Shown: positions 1-13,684, counted from the stretch's first letter. The stretch: DNA of 64,000 nt from Gavia stellata (GCF_030936135.1 NC_082603.1:26192880-26256879), one strand, 5' to 3'. The notes: generated by a model from the letters alone, not told the origin. A program made the numbers and translations.

Positions 1-3000
1 CCAAGAAACCCACCTCGCCTTTCTACTTTGGTTTCTACAGCTTCACAGTGACAGGGGATGAAGCCCCAAACTGGGAAGTGAGGTCAGATGGCCCTGAAAG
101 GCTCAGAGGAAAAAAACCGTTGAAGCAAAGCGGATTATTACCTTTTGAAGCCAGGCATGTGTTTTTTGAACCCTTGAAATTAATCCTCTGGGGTGAGGAA
201 AGGGAGGAAACTCAAGATTGGTCAATTCTTTACCCAGAGCAGGGCAAGCCTGTATCTTGGAGGCTTTAATGCCATATATCATTTATTTAACCATCCTGTC
301 CCTGCCAGCAGAGATGGTCACCGTGGCATGCGTGCCGGGGGGACAGGATGACATGAATCCATATCAAGCCAGGCTTTGCCACTCCTGCTTTCCAGAAAAG
401 CAGTGCTGATGGTGCCAAGCAAACAGCCTGATGTGCATCCCAATGGGCACAACTTTGACCTGTGCTCAGGACCCCGTGCCACCCCCACTGCACCCTTGGG
501 ATGGGCGGCACAGCTCTGTGCGTGAGTGGGAACGGGGACAGTCCAGCCGGACCAGGATCATCTCCAGATGGCTGCTGTCACGGGCTTACACCCTCACATG
601 GCTTCCAAGGAATAAGAGTGATTAAACACAACTGTGGAGGAACCACATTTAACAGCGTGTTTCCTTCACCGCTAAGTAGGTACTTGAGGAAAAGGTCCAT
701 GATGTCAAGTGATGTTTTGGGCAGTTTTTTTCCCCTCTTGGAGGAAGGATGATCTACTCAAAGGCACAAATAGATTCACAGAATCAAAGTTAAGTTCTGT
801 ACAGAGTCCATAGCCCTTACTGAAATAATTAATTTCCAGTTTCTAAGGCTCCGGGCTTTATTATGCACCCAGTAAACAGGACTAACCATCTTTGGTCTGT
901 GTATTTACACCACAAACTCTTCCACGTCAAGACTATCTCCTAGTTTGTCCAGCTGGGAATTGGTGGTCTAATTTTCAGATGGAAACTCTGCACATGCTGT
1001 TCTGTAACAAACAGTAAAGAAAATTCCCATACGTCTCTAATGACTTGAATAGGCAGCATTATTCACTCCAGTTTCCACTCAAACAAATACGGGAAACAGC
1101 TGTCACAACCAACATAACATACCTTTCAAGAGTTGAAAAATCTTTCCGAGCATGGGCTGGACTGGAAAGCTTAACGTTGATTTTCGTTGCACTCTCAAAA
1201 TACTTAACTGTCAGCATGGGTCAAGTTGTATGTTTCCTTTAGACACTCTGATATGTTTTATTTTCTTTTTAGCTAGTTAACTTTTATTTGAACTTATATT
1301 TTATGAACTAAATTAAATGAATTAAAAATACTAACATTTAAATAAAACATGCTGATGTATGAAACCAGATTTTTTAATTTTTAGAACCATTTGAAAAAAA
1401 AAGAATGTGGACTGAATCACAGTGGGTTTTGGTTTTTTTTTTTTTTTATTTGAGTCAAGATAGCTGCCTTCAGCAGGCTTTGGCAAACATTTGGCAGGGT
1501 GACCCACTTTTGATGCTTTTCCCACCTGTAGACCCTCATTACGACAGCCTGTGGGGTGGAGGAGAATGAAGATGGGTTCAGTCGTGATAGAATTTACCCA
1601 CTCACTGGTAAACACCCATTACTGATATGAAATTATTTCCAAGACTTAACCAGGACTTTAACTCAATGCTGAATAAGCTGCCTCATTTGCCAGACAGCAC
1701 AACCCAGCAAATTCCTTCACATTCAAGTGGTAAATATTCAAATACTGTTTTCACCAGCAAATAGCCCCTGGGCCAAAAAGGGCTTGCTTGGTTTATTTGT
1801 TAGAAGTTTCCCTTTATTGAACACAGCTGTACAGAGAAAAAGGAGAAAACACAGCAATAATGAAAAGGTAGCTGCCCAGACATCCCTGGAGGATCCAGGC
1901 TTAGAAACCCTCTCTTACCATCAAACAGGAGGGATTGAGATGAGAAACATAGAAATTCATGCTGGGAAGTTCTTTTGCTTGAGTTCAGTGTCCATTCTCC
2001 CAGAGATGCCCAGAGATGCTGGGGTTAGAAACAGGGCAAATAATCAAAAATAAAAAAGTAAGAATTTTCCTGGCTAACCCACGATAAGCCATATTTTCTG
2101 GCATACTGTTTATGTATACTCTGGAGGAAGGCTCTAGCATATGTGTCTTTTGGGACTCTGGTGCAGAACAAGACCGCGTGGGCTGGCTGTGACACATCTA
2201 CCGATGGAGTGGATATGCCACTTTGACCACAGGAGGGGACTGGCTCCATCAGGATAGCCTGCCCTAAATATCGAGGAGGGTGGGAGAGAAGCCTGAATGA
2301 TTTTGAATAGTATGAAGAAATGGCAACTAGTAAGTACATTGTGCTCCTCCAGGCAAAAAAATAGGGACACCAGTAAGAGGATCAAAGGATTTGAAACAAG
2401 AGAAAGGATGTACTTTTTCACACATTGTGTTATTACGTTATGAATGTTATTGCTTCAGGCAAAAGTGTAACAGACCCAAAAGCAGCCTGAGAATTCAACG
2501 GGAGCAGCATCCTTCAGGGCCTGTTGATAGCTGTGTGTCAACCTCCACTTCAGGAGTCCATCAGCCACAAATTGTTGGAAACAAGGAAGAAATTCCATGG
2601 AAGGATCACTTCAGACTTGCGTTTTTCCCCCTAAACCCCTGCTAGAGTCCTCTACCAGTGCCAGACAGAGGTGCATGATGAGATGGACTTCTGGCATATC
2701 TTTTTTTGTTTTATGCTCCTAATTGGCAATGCCTTAATTCCTACCCATGGCAGAGCTTTTCCTTCCACTAGGCTGGAATTTTTCACCATGATGTGGCCAG
2801 TTCGTTGGCAGGAGGAATGCCAAACGGGCTCAGACCACCAAGCCTTTGGAAGCCCAGGCCCCCAGGATATAGTTTTGACTTAGAAACCATGAACAGTGAG
2901 CTGAGCTTTTCCTGGTGACTGAACCAGGTTTTACCCAAAGCCTGTGCTCAAATATTTTTCTTCCCCCACAAGAGCAAGGAACTTGGATTTTCTTGCTATT

Positions 3001-3205
3001 AAGAGACAAGCACCAGACCACTTTATACATATACCATGTACTGCAGGCTCCTAAATGCCACCTTGGAACAAACTCAGCTCCTCTCTGGCTTAAGCCTGTT
3101 ATTTAACTCCCAGCTGAAGGCACCCAGAGATACTGAGTGCTGTTCTCCTTGAGTTTGCTCTTCCCGTTTATCTCCCTCTATGCTAAAGATATGCTCCCTA
3201 TGTCT
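1..3205. other. Intergenic, no gene recognised
   Basis: No open frame here is longer than about 110 codons, none shows a protein family I recognise, and none joins plausible splice sites into a longer product. There is a 15-base T run at 1433-1447 and generally AT-rich sequence at 1240-1440. I see no CpG island, no gene start and no clear repeat family. Confidence 0.6.
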
Positions 3206-3209
3206 TATT

Positions 3210-3415
3210 TGCATTTGTCTGGCTTCATCTCTCAGCCATTGCCTCTTGTTCCGGCTTTCTTTGATAGATTAAAAAGCTCTTTAGAAGCTGGTGTTTTCTT
3301 CCACTGATGGCACTTATGCACTGTAATCAAATCACCTCTTGACCTCCTTTCTGATAAGCCAAATAGACTCTTTCAAAGTCTTGCTGAAATTTTTTCTCTT
3401 GCTCTCAGATTATTT
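3210..3415 (-). mobile_element. Ancient CR1-like LINE fragment
   Basis: On the minus strand this resembles the old, diverged amniote CR1 3' region. Tell-tale words on the plus strand are CAGCCATTGCCTCTTGTTC, TAGATTAAAAAGCTC, CACTGTAATCAAATCACCTC and CTGATAAGCCAAATAGACTC, in the order seen in ancient CR1 copies of reptiles and birds. It is 5'-truncated, has no open frame and is far more diverged than the copy at 35719-36354. Family assignment is from memory of the consensus. Confidence 0.55.
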
Positions 3416-3429
3416 GCAAGCTCTCTCCT

Positions 3430-6400
3430 GCAGCGCTCAGCCTGAACGCAGCACTCCCAGCCTCCTCCTGGGATGGGGAGGGGGGGAAATGGGTGTTTTA
3501 AAGAAATGGGAAAAATTGTCTCATGGCTGAGGCTTTGGCTTAGGGTCTGGCCTCACTGCAAGGGCATCTACCTCATCCACAGTCTACCTGGTACCCATAG
3601 TCTGTCCCCTGCGTCATCTCCACATGCCAAAGCTCACCCTTCATAAAATCAATCATGCTTTACCTTCCTATTTAGGGCACAAATGATTTCAGCAGACAGC
3701 AGACCTGATTCCCAGGCAGGAATGATTCTATTCAGACAATGGACCAAGACCAGTGTACACGCACAAAACAGAGGTGACCTGCTGAAGTGCCTCTTGTGGA
3801 CTTGGGACAAAGCTGTGCTCCAACACATGTGGGTGCTTGCTGCTCCTCTCTTTGGCTGTCTCCTTCAAGAGCACATCTTCTTCCTCTCTTCTCCTCCACC
3901 CTTCACTACTCCACCCCCTTTATGGACCTGTAGCCCTTCTTCTTGGGGCAAAACAGCAGCATTCTTGACTTGGATCACCCTTGTAGAGGTGTCTCCCCTC
4001 TGTCAGAGCCCTTCCTTTCCCAGAGGATAACCAAGCATCTTCTCTGCAGTATTATAAGAACTGCTGGGATGTGGAAGATCCTCCTTTCCACAGCCAGATG
4101 TTGTCAGCCTTTAGTTTCTAGCTCCATCGTTATGAGAGAGCCTCCACTGCTCCCACAGCGTCTGTTTTTTCAGCAATGAAGCAAGGAGCCACAAATTTGA
4201 AGCCGTCCCTCAGTGTGTCAGACTTGGAATGACTCCACTACCTTTTCCCACTGCTCAGAGGCATTCAAAAGGTATTTAATTAAACCCACATCAGAGAGTT
4301 GTTAGCAAGCTTTCTCCAATTAGCAAGGTGGAGAGGACTACATGTCATGGGGGGAAATGAGCGAACATGAAATGGTTTTGTTGCCTATGCCCTCCTCAGT
4401 GTCAGATTAATTGGCACTTTTCTTCCAATTTAAGGCAGAGCTCTGGGCACAGAGAGGTTACAGCAGCGCAATGCAATCCCATCCCATTTTCTAGTTTCTT
4501 CTCTCCCTCCCTCTTTAAATATGATTGAAAATTTCCTTAGACACCTGAATCACGTTGGGCTCTGTCTGCCAGGGCAAACAAAGAAGGAAAATTAGTGGCA
4601 CTCAGATTGCTCCTAAATGTAGAGTTCTTTTAGGATCTCCAGTCTCCTCTTCTTTACCTGTTCTGTGTGTGTGCCTGTGTGTCGTCTTTTTCTGGTTTTG
4701 TAACACATGTCCCAAACCACGACTGGCTATAAATCAACCTCAGATGGATTTGCAGCTGCTCAGGCCGTCTCTGTATGGAGCAAGTTGAATTAGTCAGATG
4801 GTGATCCACCCTGACTGAGGATCTGCCTCCATGGATGTCAAATTGAACTACTTTTCAGCAGGCTCAGTTCTTGTGACATGTTTTGTCATGGGTCATTGGC
4901 ACACTGCTGTTTTAGATCTCCTCTAGAAATCCGTGCTACCTTTGGACTGTGGTGATACACGAAGACAGGCTTGAGAAGAGCAAGAGCCCTTCCAGACCTA
5001 TGTGGATCCCTACGTGGCCAGCATGGCAAAGAGCAAATTTAAGTAGCCAACAAGCTGGAGTGTGATCATGGCAGCATTACATGACATCACATGACATGGC
5101 ATCACACCCCATGGCCTTGCATCCCACTTGGGATCCAGCTAGTGATCCCAGTGCACAGTGCCAGGATGACTGGTGGTCAGCACAGACTCAGAGCAAGGTG
5201 TGGACCTCTGTCTCAGGGGCTGGAGAGAATCACGTGCCAGGACTGGTTAAATAACCAAAGTTCTGCTCCTTGGGTCATGCTACATGAGTAATGACACAGC
5301 ACTGCCAAAGAGTATGCTTCCTTTGGAAGAAAAGGGAGCCCGACTCTCACTCCAGAGGATATAGAAACAAATTTAACAGCTCTCTTCTTTGGCTCCCAAA
5401 ATCAAAGCCAAATCTAGGCTGCATTTTCCTCCTTGGAAATCCTTACAGGTGTGTCCTAAGGGTGTTAACAATCAGCTCCATTTTCCCTCCCACATTTAAA
5501 TGCAATTACAATTCCAACAACACAGTGAATCCTCTTCTATCAAAGCAGGGCACCGGGTTTTGTTTATTATTTGCAAATCTCAAACCAGCACATACAAAAG
5601 AGCCCTACTTCAACATGCGAGCCTGCGACGGGGACATGCTGCTATGACAACAACATGAGGCTGAATCATCCAGACAGACAAGACACACATAATTGTGTGA
5701 TCACCTGTTCCTGCTTGTTCAAAGGAAATTTTATTAGCGCTGCTGAAAGTACATTAGAGAACAAAGCATAAAGCATCCACACATCAATCAGGGCTCAGCT
5801 AATCAATGCAAGCACCGTCTGAGCCCGGTACCTTACGGTTCAGCCATTCAGCATTTCGCAGGCTTCAGGATAGCATTTACAGAAACTTGTGCCTACATGT
5901 GAAAGATCAAGAAAAACTCAATTTCTACTAAAATGAAACATTTATGGGTTTTGGGTCTTGCTGAGAACACCAGAGTTTTGACTGTAGGATGTTTGTGGTC
6001 AGTGGAGGGACAGTCTGGATCCAGGATGTTGGTTAGAGAATGGACATGACTGATGGCAAACATGCCTTTTTTAATACTTAAACCCCCCCCCCAAACAATA
6101 ATTAAGAATGGCAGGTGGGAGAGGAGAACTGGTCTATTGTGTTACAGACAAACAGGAATACGCAGGGTCATAATTCACTCAGCCATATGTATAAATCCAT
6201 ATGTGTTTATGCTGTGCAGGTGCTTTAGCCACAGCATCCATTTCCAGCTGGTGAGAGAGCAGTTCCACCTGCTTCCTCGCTCCCTTGTTTCTCCTAACAT
6301 GAGGGTGCCAAAATCATGACCCTCTAATCATAGGACTGCTTCGTATGCCCTTTTTTAACCATATAAACCCTGGGAAGCATAAAAATGGCTTAATGTCAAT

Positions 6401-7285
6401 TCCAGAATATCCCTAAATGCTAGTTTCTGGCATGCTTTTTTATGCTCTGTCCTTTCAGAATCTATTGGTGGTTTTGCTTCCTGAAGTCTTTCATACCTTA
6501 ATCTCGTCCACCCAGAAGACTCCAGCAGGTATAAAGGGCTGCTCAAGTGGAAAGAAGCCCACTGTATTTATTAACCACACTCTTTTTGAAAAGGTGGTCA
6601 AAACATTCCAAAGGATTTTTTTTCCAAGCATTTTGTTGAGATTTCAACACTCAGTGACAAAAAAAGCAATTTCAATCGGGTATTTACAGCATTCGGAGAT
6701 TTCCTACCAGAAGCATCAATGGCATTTTTACACAATTTGGGGAGTTTTCCGCCAATGCTCCTTCCAGATACTGCCCAAATAAATATCAGTCGAGCTCACC
6801 CAGAACCTGACAGGCGGCATTGTTGGCAGCAGCAATGAGAGCTGAGATGTTTTCCTCTGTAGATATTGCATATGCATGAGTGTCTCACTGAGAACATTTC
6901 CATCTGCTCCATGGTGAATGGAAGATGTGGGTATTCCACGAGAGCCGTGCTGAGACCACTCAATCAACCACTAATAAAACCAGCCCCAGAGTAATCTGAA
7001 AACAAGAGGTTCAGATGCATAGACATGAAACACTGCTGAACGAGCGTGTGCTACAAGCCAGGGCTACTCCCTTCAATGACAGAGCAAATCATGAAAAGCA
7101 GCATCTCTCCCCACTTTCCTTCGTACCTGCCACCAAGGTTTAGCCAGGTGCAAGGAGGGACTGTTTGAAAGTCAGCTTCAAAATGAAGTGAGGAAGAAAA
7201 AAGAAATCCCAAGAGGGAGGATAGTGAAGCATGACAACAGATTTGCAGACAAAAGCAAGACCTCTCCCTTGCCAGAGATGAGCAG
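3430..7285. other. Intergenic, no gene recognised
   Basis: Only short chance frames occur (longest about 121 codons at 6417-6782), none with a recognisable domain. There is a C run at 6085-6093. Nothing supports an exon, RNA gene or promoter. Confidence 0.6.
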
Positions 7286-7289
7286 ACAG

Positions 7290-7830
7290 TGAGGTGCATT
7301 GAAAATTGGCTGAATGGTCATACCCAGAGGGTGGTGATCAGCAGCATGAAGTCTGGTTGGAGGCCAGTAGCTAGCAGTGTACCCCAGGGGTCAATATTGG
7401 GCCCAATCTTGTTCAACATCTTTATTAATGATCTGGATGACAGGGCAGACTGTACCCTCAGCAAGTTTGCTGATGATACAAAACTGGAAGGAGTGGCTGA
7501 TACACCAGAGGGTCACACTGCCATCCAGAGGGGCCTTGATAGGCTGGAGAAATGGGCCGACAGGAACCTTGTGAAGTTCAACAAGAAGTGCAAAGTCCTG
7601 CACCTGAGGAGGAACTACCCCAGGCACCACCAGGACATCATGGTGACCGAGCACGGGAAGAGGTTGCCCAGAGCGGTTGTAGTCTCCGTCCTTGGAGATA
7701 CTCAAAAGCTGTGTGGACATGGTGCTGGGCAAACAGCTCTAGGTGGCCCTGCTTAAGCAGGGGCGTTGGATAAGATGACCTCCAGAGGTTCTTGCCAATC
7801 TCAACCATTCTGTGAGTGATTCTGTGGAGG
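7290..7830 (+). mobile_element. CR1 LINE, reverse-transcriptase fragment plus 3' end
   Basis: The frame at 7289-7756 carries the CR1 reverse transcriptase: [20 protein letters not shown] followed by FADDTKL (the FADD catalytic box), then a thumb-like stretch ending [13 protein letters not shown]. Around 7640-7655 the sequence jumps straight to the CR1 3' terminal region (GAAGAGGTTGCCCAGAG, then GGATAAGATGACCTCCAGAG and CCATTCTGTGAGTGATTCTG). About a third of the usual reverse-transcriptase C-terminal region is therefore missing, and the 5' part is lost as well. No complete ORF2, no endonuclease and no ORF1 remain, so the copy cannot be autonomous. Confidence 0.9.
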
Positions 7831-7925
7831 TTTTAAAGGGCAGGTTAAACAAACATCTTTTCAGACTGATTTAGGAGGATAGACTAACCTTGTGAAGGCT
7901 CCTCCAGCCCTGCCTGGATCCTGGT
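7828..7925 (+). mobile_element. Older CR1-like 3' fragment
   Basis: GAGGTTTTAAAGGGCAGGTT followed by AAACAAACATCTTTTCAGAC resembles the older amniote CR1 3' region (a 'gaggtttttaagagcaggttagacaaacacc'-type word). It abuts the preceding CR1, so it may be a separate, older copy. Short and diverged, hence modest confidence. Confidence 0.4.
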
Positions 7926-8099
7926 TGGGGCTGAGAGGACTACCTTCACAGCAGGTTTAGGTCCACACCAGTTGGCAGTGTCTCAAACTGCCACTGGAGT
8001 ATATCTGGCAGCTGCGTTTGGTGAATGACACCGGTGTTAACAGGAATCTTCAAAATCAGATGGTGCTATAAGATTTCTGCTTAAAAATGGAGGGAATCC

Positions 8100-8356
8100 A
8101 ATCTGCGACAGGACAAGAGGAAATGGCCTCAAGTTGTGCCAGGGGAGGTTTAGACTGGATATTAGGAAAAATTTCTTTACTGAGAGAGTGGTGAGACACT
8201 GGAATAAGCTGCCCAGGGAGGTGGTGGAGTCACCATCACTGGAGGTGTTCAAGGAACGTGTGGACGAGACATTGTGGGACATGGTTTAGTGGGCATGGTG
8301 GTGTTAGTTGATGGTTGGACTTGATGATCTTACAGGTCTTTTCCAACCTGTGATTT
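8100..8356 (+). mobile_element. CR1 LINE 3' fragment
   Basis: Typical avian CR1 3' sequence: GACAAGAGGAAATGGCCTCA, GGAGGTTTAGACTGGATATT, then GCCCAGGGAGGTGGTGGAGT and the terminal GATCTTACAGGTCTTTTCCA. It codes for the end of CR1 ORF2 (compare the minus-strand frame at 35794-36351) and then the short 3' UTR. It is 5'-truncated. It lies in the same orientation as the copy at 7290-7830. Confidence 0.88.
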
Positions 8357-8359
8357 CCT

Positions 8360-11300
8360 CTCCCCCACCAGCCTGACTTCGGAAAGATGGGATCCTTTCT
8401 ACCTGTCCCAAGTGAACAGAGCCAGGGGAACATACACACATACAGCAGAGAACAGAAATAACCTAACCTGGCAGAAAGCAGACACACTGTCACACCTCCA
8501 AGGGGAAAATTGATACAGGCTCTTGCTTCTGTTTCAAAATCAATTTCAAGCTGGTTCCATGAAAGAAATGGCATAAAGGGCATTAGGTCTGGCAACAGAG
8601 GCTGCCGTTCCCAGGATGATGGATGGGAGATGAGTACAATTACCTGGACGCTGAGAGCTGGTACACAGCCTTTTCTGTTCAGCAGGCTCTGGCTGTCCTT
8701 CCCGTCAGCAGGAAGATGAAAACAAACTCTGCAGAGCCTCTTATGGGGCTGGGTTTGTCTCTGCTCCAGCTATCTTGGAGAACAGAACAAGGAGCAGCAG
8801 TGGCCGCGGCTCAGAATGGACTGTCCATAACATCATATCGAAGGTGCTCTGCTGCACAGCAATGCAAGGGAACTTCTCGTGCATCGGCAACATACGGGGT
8901 CCTGCGGAGGGACCCTGGAGGCAGCACTCTCTGAAACAGCAGCCTGACCTCCCTAGATGAGAGCTGACACCTCCCAAATGGTGTACCCCACGTCAGCCTT
9001 CACCTTGATAGTGTTGACGTCAATAGCATCAGCCACAAACTCAGGTTATCTACCAAAAGGTCCTTGTGAGTAAAAACACAGGGCTGTGCTTACCCTAGTT
9101 GTAAGAGGTGATGCAAAGTTGTGCACACATCAGTCAAGCACTCAATCTGATTCCTCCTTCACGATGCCCAGGAGCTGTCCTGCTGCTCATCCCCAAGGCT
9201 CAGTTACACCAGCACTCCCAAAGGGATTGCCAGCATGGGCAGTCTGTTGGCAGCAATCCCACTGTTCCCTATACATGCCATCCCATCTGTCTCAAACTCA
9301 CCATCCCCTTCCCTTCTGCACCTGACAAGAAGGACAAAGCAGAAAATGCAAGACCGATTCCCACACGCACTCTCTTGCAGGTGCCACCTTCTTTCCTTTG
9401 GAGGCTCACCTGGAGTTGGCATGGACAGTGGGCACATCATGAGCTTGTGGGGAAAGAGATGCTGAGGTCCTGGCACCATCCACACACCCAGTGCTCACTG
9501 GGCCACCCATGGGATTGCAGAATGGGGACACATGCTCGGGGGTTGTGTGATGCTCACAGAGCTGGCTGTGCAGCAGGGAGAACCACGTGGCCTGGAAGAG
9601 GCCAACATGACAAAACAGCTGTATACTTTTAGCCCCTGGATTTCACTTCCATGGAAGGAGACATGAAAGGGCATGGCAGGCAAGGGGTGATAGTTGCTGC
9701 ATTCCTTCCTGATTGGCAAGGGCCTTCCACTGGCTTCTTAGCTCTGCTTTTGTTTGGAGGTCAAATCCAATAGGAAATGCCAGAAAGTGGCGGTTCAGAA
9801 GTTGTCACCAACTGCTGGCTGTGGTTTTTCTCAGGCCAAGAAAAGCACAGGGATCTATAGTCAGCTTTAGGAGAGATGGGGACCATGGCATCTCATGTTG
9901 TTTGGTGAAACTAATGAAGTCTAGTCTTTTTTTAATTTTTTTCTCTTGAAAATTGAAATGCTTTGAGAAAACTGTATCCTCTTTCTCGTGGCTGCAGGCA
10001 GCTCTCCTGAATAAGCTATTGTCAGGCCTCAGAGATGTGAGTCAGAGCATCTTTAATCTCTGGGCGGGAGCATTCTCTATGGCTTTCGTGCTTTGGAATA
10101 AATCTTCAGAGACGTTCCCAAATTAAGCATGATTCCTTTCTAATCTCCTTGCACTTCTTCCTCTCCCCATTTTATCAGCCAGGCTCAAACACATTCAGCA
10201 TGGCCTACTTCGAAGCAAACTGATTAATACAATCGCTTCAGGTTTTAGAAGGGATCAGTGCTTACAGCAGGGGAAAGGGGTCCTACTGTTGCCGGCAGCC
10301 CCAGCTCCACAGAGGCTTGGGAGGCTTATAGAGATCTGCCTTCGAGCAGAGCTGACAGCAGAGGGTGGCAGCAGGGATCACACACTCACACGGGCATCTT
10401 CCAAACTCCAGCGAGAGCCTGCTCAGTGTTCAGGTGATTCTCCGAGCCCTCGAGGATCAGAAGCTGCATCACGCTGCATAATGTAGCTTGTGCCTCCTGG
10501 GCTTGGGGGAGAAGGAGAGAGAGGAGCTGTTGGTCTGCAGAAGGGATGTGCTGTGCTGCTCAGCGGTATCCCTTCCCTTCCTGCCCTCCAGCAGCAGCCG
10601 GGTACCACAACCTCCGCCTGCCCCTTCAGCCAGAGGCAGCTGAGCGGAGGATTGCAGCTCATGCTGCTCAGCTGCAGCTGGCACACATCTGGCATAGGAG
10701 AGAGGTTTTGGGTTTGCATCACCACCATGTGGGATTTAGGTCTGGCTGTAGGATGTGAAAAGCCTGAGTTGGGGAGCAGTTGTCTGAATGTCACGCTGCT
10801 ACGGGACAGGGGTAGAGAGGGATGTTGAAAGGGGGGTGGTGAAATGCTGTGGGAGAAACACTAGCTCTGGATCCATATGTGTATATTGATGTTGCTTGCT
10901 GGAGAGAAAACGGCTCTTCTTGGCTTTTGTGAATCAATTTTTCTGATAAAAGATGCCATTTCTCACTGCCAGCCTTGCCTGCATTCAGCTCATGCAAGTC
11001 GTCTTCTGTTTGTCTGATGGAGGGGCTCCTCACACGTGGTGTCCTTGGATAGCCCCTAAGAGCTTACAGCCTAAATAGACAAAAGCTGAACAATGTTTAG
11101 CTGCGATTTACAGACGAGAAGCTAGAGATGGAAGAATTATGCAGAAGCTGCATCTGCAGTTTTGAAGCGACAGGATCCTGAATCCCTCTCAGGTGTTACA
11201 TTTGCCTGAGCTGGGAGATATGAAAGTGTAAGTGCCCTTTGATTTGTCACCAGAGTGGGCCAGGCTATAGTTTTTGAAGGTGAAATGAAATAATAATTAA

Positions 11301-12825
11301 AATGCTGAACTAAAAAGTCAGTGCATTTTGGACAGATAACACCAAAATGGGACATTGCCTACAGAAAGCTGAAGCTCATGGAGCTCCATAGAGCTCATGG
11401 AGCACAGTGGATGTTGATGTAGCTGCCTTTGCCTGCTCGAGCAGGGTGGCAAGGAGCCCTACCAGCTCCTGCCTTTGCAATCTAGCCCACGTGTCTACAG
11501 TCTTGGGATTTTTCTTGATTGACAAGAGTGGAGGACCCTCGTGCTTTAGTGAGTGTATAATGGCTGCCTTGATGTCATTTACTGAAGCTTTGGAATAGTT
11601 GTGCTTTCTAATTACTTGTTCCCGCCTGCCTGAAGAGCATCTTTTGCTTTCAGATTAACTTCTTGCTGTCTCTTTGAACTTGTGCCTCTGTACTCCAAGC
11701 ACCCTGGGTTTTGTGAGATGAAGGCAGGTTTGGTTAAGGTTGGTTAAGGTAAAAGGCGCTGAACTGGCACTGCCCGTCTCCCATGGAATTATTCCTGGAG
11801 GGCAGGAACTTGGACTTGGACTCCACGGTGCCCAGTAAATGAGACATTTCATGCTCCAGTGTGATTGTTGACAAGAGGCATTTTGTGCTAGCAGAGTTTC
11901 TCTCTCCTCTCCCCAGCTGCCTGTTTATTCCAGACTTGTCAGAACTGCATGTCTGGTCCCCCTGTGAAAAATTTGGTGCAAGCAGCCAAAGGATTTAAAA
12001 GTTATTAGGAAAAAAAAAAAAAAAGAGAACAGTGGCATAATTCTGCTTCCTTTGGAAATAAAGCTTAAAAAAGATGAAAGGTATTTGCCTCCACTCTCTG
12101 CAGGCTCTACCTTGGCAGCCTGCTGGAGAGACTTTGGGAAAGCAATTTCAGGATCCTGGAGCTCTTAGCATCAGTAAAACCTGCCGCTGGGACAGCTGAG
12201 CCGTCTCACTGCAATCCACTCTCCTCTGCTTCCTGGCAGTTTCAGTTTTTTTCTAGTGGTTTTTGGAGCTGAAAGTCCCCCAGTAGCCTGATCCACTTCT
12301 CGTGCAAGATGGCAAATGATTGCCCACAAGTGGCAAGCAAATTCCTTGCCTGGCAGTCCAGGCCATGGCATTGAGGTTCTTTCTTTTTGTTTTATTGATG
12401 CAGAGACTCAAAATGAGCCCTGTGCCCCCAGAAATGCAATTGCTAGCAGACTGAAAGGGGGGGTAAAACGAACAAGGATGACAAACCAGGTATCACAGCT
12501 TTGGAGCACAGCTTGGAGGCTGGCTTGTGGTGCGGCTGAGTGTCTACAGCATGGCTGGTTTGGATGAGGCTGGTTTGGAGAGCACCCGCACTCGATTACT
12601 CATGTCCCTACTGAAGGCTGTGGACAGAGCCTGAAGGTTTCAAAAAGCTCTGGCCCACACCTCTTTCTTTTCGAGGCTCTTTCCCCTGTGACTGTAGATG
12701 CCGCTGTGTATGCCAACCCTCCTGGATTTCTTCCACGACAATCCCAGGGCAGTGAGGGACATTAGGACATTTTTTCATCTAAGCACTGAACTTGGAGGCA
12801 GAAAACTTGGGTGCAATTTCTCTGG
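8360..12825. other. Intergenic, no gene recognised
   Basis: Contains many short overlapping frames (longest 174 codons at 9108-9632) without recognisable domains or a splice-compatible chain. The block at about 10020-10250 is a compositionally distinct, motif-rich stretch that could be a regulatory element, but only alignment with other birds would show this. Confidence 0.5.
11055..11130 (+). repeat. Possible ancient MIR/L2-like repeat fragment
   Basis: CCCCTAAGAGCTTACAGCCT followed by AAATAGACAAAAGC and GATTTACAGACGAGAAGCTA resembles an old interspersed repeat seen widely in amniotes ('aagagcttacaatctaaatagacaa' and 'attttacagatgaggaa' words). Very short and diverged; the family is uncertain. 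Confidence 0.35.
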
Positions 12826-12827
12826 GA

Positions 12828-12998
12828 CTCAGATGAAGGTGCTGGAGCGTCCATCCTCAGAGATCTTCAAAAGCTTATCCAGACAAAGCCCAGAACAAAC
12901 TGATTTAATCTTTGCAGGGCAAGTTGGCCCCACTTGGAGCATGGGGTTGGACCAGAGATCTCCAGACGTCCCTCCTCGCCTAAATGAGTCTGTGACTG
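12828..12998 (+). mobile_element. CR1 LINE 3' end, diverged
   Basis: CCATCCTCAGAGATCTTCAA, AGTTGGCCCCACTTGGAGCA, GGGTTGGACCAGAGATCTCC and CCTAAATGAGTCTGTGAC follow the canonical CR1 3' terminus in order. The terminal 'gattctgtga' unit is mutated. It is 5'-truncated to about 170 bp. Confidence 0.75.
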
Positions 12999-12999
12999 C

Positions 13000-13680
13000 A
13001 GGCATGGTTTGTGTTAAGACTCATCTTTCTACTCCTCAGGTCTCCATCTCTGGAAGAAGGAAAAGTCACCTTCCTAATTCTGCATTATCCACCCAGCCAA
13101 AATCATAAAGCAGAAAGTCAAAAATAAAATACCCAATCCCTTTTTTCAAGGCTGGGAAGATTGTTGTGCTTGTCAGACATTTCATTTTTTATGACATTTT
13201 CACTGAATTTTTTTCTTGAAAATGTTATTGCTTTTCAGCTTGACTGAAAATCCTGCTTTCAGAGAGGAGAAATTCTCAATAGCCATCTTGATAACGCTTT
13301 CTGTTATTTTTAATTATTTTTTTAAAAAAATTATTAAAAGCACTCATTACAAATGCTGAAAATCCCTCACGGTCTGCCTGTTGTGAACCCTGCAAAATAA
13401 GAACAACCGGTATTTCTGTATTTTTCACAAAATAGTTTTTCCCCTTTATTTTTGAAGCCCTTGCATTCAGGCTGTAAGCTTTTCAGGGTAAAAATTGCCT
13501 CTTTAACAATGTCATTTTTCAGCTCCCACTTCACCAAGGTTTTCAATTTGGATGGGAGCTCTAAGTCAGATAATCATTCAAGACCACAATGTCTCTGGCT
13601 CAAAGCAATGCTGACCATTTTAGGTCACAACTCCAAACTAAGACTTTCAGTTTATTAAAGAGCTACATTTTTGAAGGCTT
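13000..13680. other. AT-rich intergenic, no gene
   Basis: Low-GC sequence with T and A runs (for example 13310-13335). No frame above 70 codons and no recognisable repeat. Confidence 0.6.
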
Positions 13681-13684
13681 TTTT

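Noticed and set aside
7289-7756. 155-codon plus-strand open frame
   Set aside because: It is a CR1 reverse-transcriptase remnant joined to CR1 3' sequence, not a host gene.
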